Source: an uncultured Erysipelotrichaceae bacterium
GTDB taxonomy: Bacteria > Bacillota_I > Bacilli_A > Erysipelotrichales > Erysipelotrichaceae
Assembly (NCBI GenBank): GCA_934692455.1
Contig: CAKUTY010000098.1
Span: 1-5,638, forward strand
Direction of reading: 5' to 3'
Length of the DNA: 5,638 nucleotides
The notes under the pieces: generated by a model
Told to the model about the DNA's origin: nothing
Seen by the model: the letters and a program-made list of their open reading frames with translations, nothing else
The model's database searches: none
In this document: one piece after another, positions 1 to 5,638 of the stretch
Numbering within the stretch: position 1 is the first letter of the stretch
How the letters are laid out: every line of letters begins with the position of its first letter
Made by a program: the position numbers and the translations under genes

Positions 1-1034
1 ATATTATTTTTGGTACTCATAATATTACTTCTTTGCCTAAGATGATTTATGACATCTATAATGCGAACAAAAAGAGGGCTGTTGAGGTCTTTTCTAAGCA
101 AGGCGAGGTTATTGAGAATGTTCCAGTTACTCGTTTATCAAGTCATAAGGCTTCAGTAAATATTATGTATGGTTGTGATAAGTTCTGTACATATTGTATT
201 GTGCCTTATACTCGTGGTAAGGAGAGAAGCAGACTACTTGAGGATGTTGTTAAAGAAGTGCAAGAACTTAAGGATACTGGTTATAAGGAAGTGTGTTTAC
301 TTGGTCAAAATGTTAATGCCTATGGTAAGGATTTAAAGTTGGGTTATGATTTTGCGACTTTATTGACTGAAGTGGCTAAGACTGGTATCAATAGAGTACG
401 TTTCATGACTTCTCATCCTTGGGATTTTAATGATGATATGATTATGGCAATTAAGAATAATAAGAATATTTGCCCTTATATTCATTTGCCTGTTCAATCT
501 GGTTCTAATAGTATTCTTAAGAAGATGAATAGAAGATATACTATTGAGGATTATAAAAATTTATTTGATCGTTTAACTTCAAATTTAGATAATTTTGCCT
601 ATACTACTGATATCATTGTTGGTTTCCCTAATGAGACTGATGAGGATTTTAAGGCAACTTTAGATATTGTCGATTACTGTCAATATGATAATGCCTTTAC
701 TTTCATTTATTCGCCAAGAAGTGGTACACCAGCTGCTGTGATGGAGGATGAAACACCAAGAGCGGTTAAGGAAGCGCGTTTGCAAGAACTTAATAAGAAG
801 GTTGCTTATTATGCTAATATGAAGAATCAAAAGTATTTGAATCAAGTGGTTGAGGTACTTGTTGATGGCACTTCTAAGAAAAATGATGCAGTTTATTCAG
901 GTTATACAAGGGAGAATAAGCTTGTTAATTTTAAGGCTGATGATGTTCAAATTGGCGATTTGGTTAATGTAAGAATAACTGAGTGCATGTCTTTCTCTTT
1001 AAATGGTGAGTTTGTGGGCAAAGTAGTTGAATAA
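1..1034 (+). CDS. miaB: tRNA-2-methylthio-N6-dimethylallyladenosine synthase MiaB, 5' end outside window
   Basis: A radical SAM methylthiotransferase that adds a 2-methylthio group to i6A37 next to the anticodon of tRNAs reading UNN codons. The first complete codon is at position 3; the frame is open from the edge and begins IIFGTHNIT, the family's usual end of the N-terminal UPF0004 domain. The rest of that domain, with its three cluster-binding cysteines, is missing. The radical SAM core shows CDKFCTYC, with Cys codons at 174, 186 and 195 binding the 4Fe-4S/SAM cluster. It is followed by VPYTRGKERSR, which favours MiaB over RimO or MtaB. Further family motifs are HLPVQSGSN (about 482-508) and TTDIIVGFPNETDEDF (about 606-653). 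A TRAM RNA-binding domain fills about 830-1025. There are 343 visible codons, ending in TAA. No terminator follows, so read-through into the rubrerythrin gene is possible. Identification is firm; only the start is unseen. Confidence 0.95.
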   Translation, partial: IIFGTHNITSLPKMIYDIYNANKKRAVEVFSKQGEVIENVPVTRLSSHKASVNIMYGCDKFCTYCIVPYTRGKERSRLLEDVVKEVQELKDTGYKEVCLLGQNVNAYGKDLKLGYDFATLLTEVAKTGINRVRFMTSHPWDFNDDMIMAIKNNKNICPYIHLPVQSGSNSILKKMNRRYTIEDYKNLFDRLTSNLDNFAYTTDIIVGFPNETDEDFKATLDIVDYCQYDNAFTFIYSPRSGTPAAVMEDETPRAVKEARLQELNKKVAYYANMKNQKYLNQVVEVLVDGTSKKNDAVYSGYTRENKLVNFKADDVQIGDLVNVRITECMSFSLNGEFVGKVVE

Positions 1035-1054
1035 AATTCTAAATTTGATATAAA
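1027..1054 (+). promoter_or_regulatory. probable promoter of the rubrerythrin gene
   Basis: A TTGAAT -35 hexamer (1027-1032) overlaps the miaB stop codon. It is followed after 16 nt by TATAAA (1049-1054). The TG at 1046-1047 sits one base before the -10 box, giving an extended -10 (TGaTATAAA). Transcription would begin near 1061, leaving a leader of about 20-25 nt before the start codon. This fits a gene that can be induced separately from miaB. I see no convincing PerR-type operator. The match is by eye only. Confidence 0.5.
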
Positions 1055-1070
1055 TAAGTTAACAAATACA

Positions 1071-1076
1071 AGGAGG
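1071..1076 (+). promoter_or_regulatory. ribosome binding site deciding the rubrerythrin start
   Basis: A perfect AGGAGG lies 8 nt before the ATG at 1085, but only 2 nt before an in-frame ATG at 1079. The spacing therefore supports 1085 as the real start, giving MKFVCKVCGY rather than MYMKFVC. Confidence 0.85.
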
Positions 1077-1084
1077 AAATGTAT

Positions 1085-1672
1085 ATGAAATTTGTATGTA
1101 AAGTATGTGGTTATATTTATGAGGGCGATGCTGCTCCTGCAGAATGTCCAGTATGTCACGCTAAGAGTGATATGTTTGAAGAAGTAAAAGGTGAAATCAA
1201 GTTAGCTGCTGAACATAAGTTTGGTGTATATGGTGAAACAGTTAAGAACAATCCTGATATTTCTGAAGAAGATAAGAAGTATATCTTCGATCAATTAAAG
1301 GCTAATTTCAATGGTGAATGTTCAGAAGTTGGTATGTATCTATGCATGGCTAGAATTGCTCATAGAGAAGGTTATCCTGAAATTGGTTTATATTGGGAAA
1401 AGGCTGCTTATGAAGAAGCTGAGCATGCTGCTAAGTTTGCTGAATTATTAGGCAGTGATTTAGAAGCTAATATGACTGCTTCTACTGCTAAGAACTTAAA
1501 ATGGAGAGTCGATTGTGAATATGGTGCAACAGCAGGTAAGATGGAATTAGCTACTTGCGCTAAGAAGAACAACTTAGATGCTATCCATGATACAGTTCAT
1601 GAAATGGCTAGAGATGAAGCAAGACATGGTAGAGCTTTAGAAGGCTTATATAATAGATACTTCAATAAATAA
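1085..1672 (+). CDS. rbr: reverse rubrerythrin (rubredoxin domain N-terminal, then diiron domain)
   Basis: A cytoplasmic non-haem iron peroxidase of anaerobes. Enzymes of this family reduce hydrogen peroxide, and in clostridia also oxygen, using electrons from NAD(P)H-linked donors. The 195-residue product has a rubredoxin domain first: CKVCGY (Cys5, Cys8) and CPVC (Cys21, Cys24) bind one iron. A ferritin-like four-helix domain follows from about residue 45. Its likely diiron ligands are Glu78 in NGEC, the ExxH pair Glu111/His114 in EEAEH, Glu145 in CEYGATAGK, and the ExxH pair Glu168/His171 in RDEARH. This order is opposite to classical rubrerythrin, where rubredoxin is C-terminal, and matches the clostridial reverse type; length is normal. 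The gene starts 50 nt after miaB with its own candidate promoter and ends just before a strong hairpin. Family assignment is secure; the physiological electron donor is not visible here. Confidence 0.94.
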   Translation: MKFVCKVCGYIYEGDAAPAECPVCHAKSDMFEEVKGEIKLAAEHKFGVYGETVKNNPDISEEDKKYIFDQLKANFNGECSEVGMYLCMARIAHREGYPEIGLYWEKAAYEEAEHAAKFAELLGSDLEANMTASTAKNLKWRVDCEYGATAGKMELATCAKKNNLDAIHDTVHEMARDEARHGRALEGLYNRYFNK

Positions 1673-1679
1673 TTAAACA

Positions 1680-1707
1680 AATAAAACCGCAGTAATGCGG
1701 TTTTATT
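1680..1707. terminator. bidirectional intrinsic terminator between convergent genes
   Basis: A perfect 12-bp stem (1680-1691 with 1696-1707) encloses the loop GTAA. The core is ACCGCA/TGCGGT, flanked by an A run on the left and a T run on the right. Transcripts from either strand therefore end with a U-rich 3' arm. It begins 7 nt after the rubrerythrin stop codon and ends 4 nt before the antitoxin stop codon on the other strand, so it probably serves both genes. Confidence 0.9.
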
Positions 1708-1711
1708 GTGT

Positions 1712-1978
1712 CTATTTTGTACTCATTGCTTCTCTAATAGAGCCAAATACTTCTTTATGAGTTAAGCGAACAGATGTATTTTTAGCTTCTAAATCAGCCT
1801 CATCTAATTTGACTTCCACATCATCGCTTTCAGTTAATCTTGAATATTCTTCCATACTTAAGACAACCATTGCGCCATAACCGTTTTTGGTTAAGAATAC
1901 TGGTTTACCCTCATTGACTAGGCTTTCGATTTCCGGAAATTTGTTTCTTAAGTCTGAAACAGGTCTAATTTGTATCAT
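1712..1978 (-). CDS. Phd/YefM-family antitoxin-like protein, no adjacent toxin
   Basis: An 88-residue protein of the Phd/YefM family. Such proteins repress their own operon and bind a toxin, usually of the RelE/YoeB or Doc type. Residues 1-50 match the family's N-terminal dimerisation and DNA-binding fold: MIQIRPVSDLRNKF, then GKPVFLTKNGYGAMVVLSMEEY, the 'put up with a neighbouring toxin gene' hallmark of the family. Residues 51-65 are acidic, and the tail (about 66-88) should be the flexible toxin-binding segment. An AAAGGAG ribosome site lies 8 nt upstream of the ATG. No toxin gene is present: the terminator stands immediately after the stop codon (TAG), and the 191 nt upstream hold no reading frame of note. 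It may be a solitary antitoxin, a free repressor, or the remnant of a lost pair. Family assignment is good; the partner and target are unknown. Confidence 0.85.
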   Translation of the reverse strand: MIQIRPVSDLRNKFPEIESLVNEGKPVFLTKNGYGAMVVLSMEEYSRLTESDDVEVKLDEADLEAKNTSVRLTHKEVFGSIREAMSTK

Positions 1979-1986
1979 ATATTAAT

Positions 1987-1993
1987 CTCCTTT
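1987..1993 (-). promoter_or_regulatory. ribosome binding site of the antitoxin gene
   Basis: On the minus strand this reads AAAGGAG, 8 nt before the ATG whose first base is 1978. It confirms the start. I could not find a convincing minus-strand promoter in the AT-rich stretch beyond it; the best candidate boxes are weak. Confidence 0.75.
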
Positions 1994-2110
1994 AATTTAT
2001 TATCTACATTTTATCATCTAAGTATCTATATTTTATTCATATTTTTTATTAATTATTTTTACTACTATAATGTATTTTTGTCTATAGTATAATTAAGGCA
2101 CGTAGTTTCC

Positions 2111-2140
2111 TTGAATTTAATTAACTTTTTATTCTATAAT
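2111..2140 (+). promoter_or_regulatory. probable sigma-A-type promoter of the rnjB-ftsK unit
   Basis: TTGAAT (2111-2116) and a perfect TATAAT (2135-2140) are separated by 18 nt. Transcription should begin near 2147, about 23 nt before the start codon. Two further TATAAT hexamers at 2066-2071 and 2088-2093 lack a recognisable -35 box at the right spacing. The rest of the 191-nt gap between the divergent genes (1979-2169) is AT-rich with no gene. Confidence 0.6.
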
Positions 2141-2144
2141 TACG

Positions 2145-2154
2145 AAGTATACTT
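2145..2154. other. 10-bp perfect palindrome in the rnjB leader, possible operator
   Basis: AAGTATACTT is its own reverse complement. It covers the predicted transcription start and ends 2 nt before the ribosome binding site. The position would suit a repressor, but no regulator is identified, and a 10-bp palindrome can occur by chance in AT-rich DNA. Confidence 0.25.
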
Positions 2155-2156
2155 AT

Positions 2157-2161
2157 GGAGG
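2157..2161 (+). promoter_or_regulatory. ribosome binding site deciding the rnjB start
   Basis: GGAGG lies 8 nt before the ATG at 2170. An in-frame ATG at 2155 precedes and overlaps this site, so it has no usable ribosome site of its own. The product therefore begins MEKVRLMALGG, which also matches the usual RNase J N-terminus. Confidence 0.85.
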
Positions 2162-2169
2162 ATATCATA

Positions 2170-3828
2170 ATGGAAAAAGTTCGCTTAATGGCTCTTGGTG
2201 GTTTAGACGAAGATGGCAAAAATATGTATTGTGTTGAAATTGACGACGATATTTTTGTCGTTGATGCAGGTTTAAAATATCCCGAGAATCAACAGTTAGG
2301 CGTAGAATATGTAATTCCTGATTTTGATTATTTAATAGAGAATAAAGATCGTGTTAAGGGTATTTTCATCACTCATGGTCATGATGATGTAATGAAAGCT
2401 TTAACACATGTTTTAAGAGTGGCTGATTTTGAAGTCTATGCGACTGCTTTGACTGCAAAGATTATCGAAGAAGACTTGCCTAAGAATTCTAAGAAGAGAA
2501 TCAATATTTTAAGAAGGGATGGTTCTTATACTATTGCTGGTCATAAGATTCATACTTTCCCTGTAATGATGTCTATTGCGGATGGCGTTGGTTTGATTTT
2601 TGAGACTGATCAAGGTTCTATTGTTTATACTAGTGAGTTTATTGTTGACTATGATTTAACATTTGAAGCTTTTTCAATGAATATGAACATCTTATCTAAG
2701 ATTGGTGATCATGATGTTTTATGTCTAATGTCAGAGTCAGTTGGTGCTAATAAGGATGGTTATACAGCTCCTAAGCATCGTATTACTGATATGATTGAGC
2801 CTTATATCGAGAACATTGGAGATAGAGTAATTATTACTTTATATAAACAAAATCTATATCGTATTATTGAAATTCTTGAGTTGGCGAAGAAATATAAAAG
2901 ACAAGTGTATTTCTATGATGAGAGTCATTTAAAACTATTAAAGGCTGTTGAAGAATTAGGTTATTATCATATTCCTGCTGGCACTATTGTTACTAAGAAG
3001 AATTTTAGTAATGATTTAACTAATGTGATTTGTGTATTGTCTGGCAGTGGTAAACAAGTATTCAAGTTATTGAATAATATTGCGATTGGCGAAGATAGTA
3101 AGTTCGAATTAAAGAAGAATGATTTAGTGATTATTGCATCTCCTGTGGTTCCAGGTACTGAAAAAGAGGCTGCAGCTATGGAGGATGATCTTTATAGAGC
3201 TGATGTAAGAATTGTTAAGTTGAATAAGAATGATTTATTGTCTATGCATGCTTCTAAGGAAGATTTAAAGACAATGTTGTATCTTGTTAAGCCTAGATAT
3301 TATTTGCCTGTTAAGGGTCAATATTATGATTTAATCAACAATGCGGATATCGCAGTTGAAATGGGTTATACACCTGATAAGATTATTATTCTTGATAATG
3401 GTCAATTCGCTACTTTTGAGAATCAAAAGCTTGTTTCTACAAGAGATTCTATTGATTTAGATGAAATCTTAATCGATGGCAGTGATAAGGCTGACGTATC
3501 TGGTATGGTGCTTAAAGATCGTGAAACGCTTAGTACCGATGGTGCGATTGTATGTGGCATTGTCCTTGATTTTAAGACTAAGGACTTAATTGGAGGACCA
3601 GATGTTCAAAGTAGAGGTGTTATCTATCTAAAGGATGCTGAAAACTTACTTAATGAAATAGGTAATATTTTATGTGATACAGTGGCTCAAGCTGTTAAAG
3701 AAAATAGATATGATAACATGAAGGTTAGAGTAGAGGCTAAGGAGAAGATCCAAGCTTATGTACTTAGAAATACAGGCAAGCGTCCGATGATTTTGCCTGC
3801 TATTGTGGAAGTTAATGGAGGAAAATAA
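2170..3828 (+). CDS. rnjB: RNase J2-like metallo-beta-lactamase/beta-CASP protein with degenerate active site
   Basis: A 552-residue RNase J-family protein. RNase J1/J2 form a complex in Bacillota that carries out 5'-to-3' exonuclease and endonuclease steps in mRNA decay and rRNA maturation. The layout is typical: beta-lactamase core (about 1-195 and 350-425) split by a beta-CASP insert (about 205-345), then the C-terminal domain (about 440-552) with GPDVQSRGVIY and ending PMILPAIVEV. The catalytic motifs are eroded. HxHxDH reads HGHDDV (69-74), keeping H69, H71 and D73 but losing the last His. The His of the THSIPDS motif is Met134. The Asp of TGDF is Glu156. HVSGHG reads LLSMHA, keeping His360. 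The His of PVHGEY is Lys382, and GSQGEP reads SGSGKQ (291-296). Poor nuclease activity and a structural role beside a J1 encoded elsewhere are inferred. The following ftsK overlaps by one base, echoing the rnjB-spoIIIE neighbourhood of B. subtilis. Confidence 0.88.
   Translation: MEKVRLMALGGLDEDGKNMYCVEIDDDIFVVDAGLKYPENQQLGVEYVIPDFDYLIENKDRVKGIFITHGHDDVMKALTHVLRVADFEVYATALTAKIIEEDLPKNSKKRINILRRDGSYTIAGHKIHTFPVMMSIADGVGLIFETDQGSIVYTSEFIVDYDLTFEAFSMNMNILSKIGDHDVLCLMSESVGANKDGYTAPKHRITDMIEPYIENIGDRVIITLYKQNLYRIIEILELAKKYKRQVYFYDESHLKLLKAVEELGYYHIPAGTIVTKKNFSNDLTNVICVLSGSGKQVFKLLNNIAIGEDSKFELKKNDLVIIASPVVPGTEKEAAAMEDDLYRADVRIVKLNKNDLLSMHASKEDLKTMLYLVKPRYYLPVKGQYYDLINNADIAVEMGYTPDKIIILDNGQFATFENQKLVSTRDSIDLDEILIDGSDKADVSGMVLKDRETLSTDGAIVCGIVLDFKTKDLIGGPDVQSRGVIYLKDAENLLNEIGNILCDTVAQAVKENRYDNMKVRVEAKEKIQAYVLRNTGKRPMILPAIVEVNGGK
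3817..3821 (+). promoter_or_regulatory. ribosome binding site of ftsK inside the end of rnjB
   Basis: GGAGG lies 6 nt before the ATG at 3828, within the last codons of rnjB. Together with the TAATG stop/start overlap it fixes the ftsK start and points to translational coupling. Confidence 0.85.
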
Positions 3829-5638
3829 TGCCTAGAAAAAAGAAAGAAATTGTCCCTGATGATCCCTTTAATTATGCTGGGCTGATATCTTTTCTATGCG
3901 TTGCAGCTCTAATTTATTTTTCGATCACCAAAACAGGCGCAGTAGGCTTGTTTATTAATAACTTACTATCTTATTTGTTTGGAAACTTATATTTAGTCTT
4001 ATTGATAAGTCTTTTTGTGTGTGCCTTTATTAATGTATTCTTAACTAAAAAAGTTAAGTTTAATGTATGGTTTTACATTGGGATTGGTGTTTTAAATGTA
4101 GCAGTTATGTTACTTTCAACTGTTTTATTCTATGGTAAAGTAAGTGAATTTCCTTTTACTATAGTTAGCACTGCATTCTCATATATTAAATTATTATTTA
4201 CAGCTGATGTAATCTTTGGTGGGGGACTAATTGGAACCTTATTAATGTATTTTTGTATGTCTGCCTTTGATTATGCTGGTACTTTAACTATCTTGGTTTT
4301 ATTGTTTCTAATTGCGGCTATTCTATTAATACCACTTGGTGTTTATAAGATATTTATTAATGGTGCCAAGGATGCAAGTATCAACACAATCCATGGTGTT
4401 AAAGATAGAGTCAATGACATGAATGAGAGACGTCAGGTTAAGAATGAACTTAATAGACTTGAGCTTGAAAGAAGAACTAAATTAGCTAATCGTCAACGTA
4501 TTGAAGAGGAACAAAGAAGAGCTAGTCTTCAAAGGGATATCCATAATATCTTTAATGAGAACTTATCTATTCCTACAATGGAAAAGGAAGAAGAAAAGAT
4601 TGAAGATGTTAAGAATACTAGTGATTTCTCTAAGACTTATTTCTTAGATGATGATATTAAGGCCGAACAAACAAGTTTGGATGTTGGTGGGCTCGAATCT
4701 GGGGGCTCGAATCTTGGGCTCGAATCTGGGGGCTCGAATCTTGGGCTCGAATCTGGCGGGCTCGAATCCAAAGTTGAAGAGTCTACAAAAGTAAAAGCCG
4801 ATATAGAATTAGAGCCTGTGCTTAATGATGATGAAGTAGAGCCTGTACATAAGAATAAAGTTTATCATTTACCACCTATGTCACTTCTTACCAATATTGC
4901 ATCTTCAAAGGCTAGTAACATCAATAAGAATTCAGCTGAGGTAAAGGGACAAAAGCTAATTGAAATATTAAGTAACTTTGGTATCCAGGCTAGATTAACT
5001 AATACCTTCATTGGTCCAAGTGTCACTAAGTTTGAGATTGTTCCTGATGAGAATATTAAGGTAAATAAGATTAGTGGTATTTCCGACAATATCAAGATGG
5101 GCTTGGCTGCTAAGGATATTAGAATTGAAGCTCCAATTCCAGGTAGAAGTGCTGTTGGTGTTGAAATACCTAATGCGGAAAATGTAATGGTTCGTATGTC
5201 AGAACTTACAAAGAGTGAGAAGTTTAAGGATAAGTCTAAACAATTATTATTCACTTTAGGTAAGGATTTGATGGGTGAGCCGGTATATTGCGAACTAAAC
5301 AAGATGCCACATTTACTTGTAGCTGGTGCTACCGGTTCTGGTAAGTCTGTTTGTATGAATACAATTATCATTTCTTATTTATTAAGAAGTGATCCAAAAG
5401 ATTTAAAGATTGTCTTGATCGATCCTAAGAAGGTTGAATTTACACCTTATCATGACATACCACATTTATTGTGGCCAGTAATTACTGACTCTGATATGGC
5501 TAGTATGATGCTTAAAAAGGCTGTAGTTATCATGGAAGAAAGATATGATGCCTTTGCGGATGCTGGTGTTAGAGATATTAAGAGCTTTAATGATTTGGTG
5601 ATAAAGCATAATGCAAGTGTTGGTGATGGTGAGTCTAA
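3828..5638 (+). CDS. ftsK: FtsK/SpoIIIE-family DNA translocase, 3' end outside window
   Basis: A membrane-anchored ATP-driven motor that pumps chromosomal DNA through the closing septum, or into the forespore if the organism sporulates. The visible 603 residues start MPRKKKEIVPDD, a basic cytoplasmic tip. Four to five hydrophobic segments follow, at about 15-33, 50-72, 80-102, 128-147 and 151-174. A charged Arg/Glu-rich, probably coiled-coil stretch (about 190-235) and an acidic linker (about 240-345) come next; the linker carries a 9-residue repeat. The motor alpha/beta domain starts near 350. Walker A is AGATGSGKS (499-507), and Walker B is IVLIDPKKVEF (528-538, Asp532). The rest of the ATPase and the C-terminal gamma DNA-reading domain lie beyond the edge. 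The frame is open to the last base. The gene follows rnjB with a TAATG overlap and no promoter of its own that I can see. Whether to call it FtsK or SpoIIIE cannot be decided here. Confidence 0.94.
   Translation, partial: MPRKKKEIVPDDPFNYAGLISFLCVAALIYFSITKTGAVGLFINNLLSYLFGNLYLVLLISLFVCAFINVFLTKKVKFNVWFYIGIGVLNVAVMLLSTVLFYGKVSEFPFTIVSTAFSYIKLLFTADVIFGGGLIGTLLMYFCMSAFDYAGTLTILVLLFLIAAILLIPLGVYKIFINGAKDASINTIHGVKDRVNDMNERRQVKNELNRLELERRTKLANRQRIEEEQRRASLQRDIHNIFNENLSIPTMEKEEEKIEDVKNTSDFSKTYFLDDDIKAEQTSLDVGGLESGGSNLGLESGGSNLGLESGGLESKVEESTKVKADIELEPVLNDDEVEPVHKNKVYHLPPMSLLTNIASSKASNINKNSAEVKGQKLIEILSNFGIQARLTNTFIGPSVTKFEIVPDENIKVNKISGISDNIKMGLAAKDIRIEAPIPGRSAVGVEIPNAENVMVRMSELTKSEKFKDKSKQLLFTLGKDLMGEPVYCELNKMPHLLVAGATGSGKSVCMNTIIISYLLRSDPKDLKIVLIDPKKVEFTPYHDIPHLLWPVITDSDMASMMLKKAVVIMEERYDAFADAGVRDIKSFNDLVIKHNASVGDGES
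4689..4769 (+). repeat. tandem repeat, six copies of a 12-base core, within the ftsK linker
   Basis: The core GGGCTCGAATCT starts at 4689, 4703, 4716, 4730, 4743 and 4758; the last copy ends in C instead of T. Steps alternate 14, 13, 14, 13, then 15 bases, so the larger unit is 27 bp, present twice exactly (4689-4715 and 4716-4742) and then partly. The unit encodes GLESGGSNL, and the reading frame is kept throughout. About 62% of the 81 bases are G or C, far above the surroundings. The codons CTC, TCG and GGG are frequent here but rare elsewhere in the gene. Confidence 0.95.

Noticed and set aside
33..35. TTG as the start of miaB
   Set aside because: The frame stays open to the left edge, and the ten codons before it encode IIFGTHNITS, which belongs to the MiaB N-terminal domain. 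The gene is truncated by the window and does not start here.
947..1159. 70-codon open frame on the minus strand across the miaB-rubrerythrin junction
   Set aside because: It runs antisense to the miaB end, the promoter and the rubredoxin domain, and has no recognisable protein features. The same applies to the minus-strand frame at 660-845.
2066..2093. Two extra TATAAT boxes (2066-2071 and 2088-2093) as additional rnjB promoters
   Set aside because: Neither has a recognisable -35 hexamer at 16-18 nt or an extended -10 TG, and such hexamers are common by chance in this AT-rich gap.
3836..3842. A AAA AAG slippery heptamer in the first codons of ftsK
   Set aside because: A -1 shift here would reach a TGA at 3857 after a few codons, and no stimulatory structure is evident. 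The run simply encodes the basic RKKK tip.
4689..4769. Resemblance of the repeat core to a tRNA T-arm (GCTCGAATC against GTTCGAATC)
   Set aside because: There is no acceptor, D-arm or anticodon stem around it, the copies lie only 13-15 bases apart, and the stretch is in frame within ftsK. The similarity is short and probably chance.
4865..5371. 168-codon open frame on the minus strand
   Set aside because: It lies wholly opposite the conserved motor domain of ftsK, including Walker A, and its translation resembles no family I know. It is a by-product of the codon use of the real gene.

Overview
This window comes from an AT-rich genome, by eye about one third G+C. The likely source is an anaerobic member of the Bacillota, in or near Bacilli/Erysipelotrichia. 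That placement is an inference from three things: strong AGGAGG-type ribosome binding sites, a reverse-type rubrerythrin, and an RNase J2-like gene directly before an FtsK/SpoIIIE translocase. The species cannot be named from the sequence.

Layout, left to right. (1) The 3' part of miaB (tRNA methylthiotransferase), cut by the left edge. (2) A reverse rubrerythrin gene with its own probable extended -10 promoter, ending at a strong stem-loop terminator. (3) On the opposite strand and converging on the same terminator, a small Phd/YefM-family antitoxin gene with no toxin gene beside it. (4) A 191-nt divergent AT-rich intergenic region carrying the promoter for the next unit. (5) An RNase J-family gene (rnjB-like) whose product has lost most of the family's metal-binding residues. 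It overlaps by one base (TAATG) with (6) an ftsK/spoIIIE-type DNA translocase gene that runs off the right edge. The linker-coding part of ftsK contains a G+C-rich tandem repeat made of six copies of a 12-base core.

Most of the window is housekeeping: tRNA modification, peroxide defence, RNA processing and chromosome segregation. rnjB and ftsK look like one transcription unit with translational coupling. From memory, the B. subtilis arrangement is rnjB-tepA-ylzJ-spoIIIE, so this pair seems to be a compacted form of a conserved neighbourhood. I see no phage, CRISPR array, rRNA, tRNA or insertion sequence. I also see no clear new multi-gene system. The points most worth a second look are the degenerate RNase J active site, the two-frame repeat in ftsK and the solitary antitoxin.
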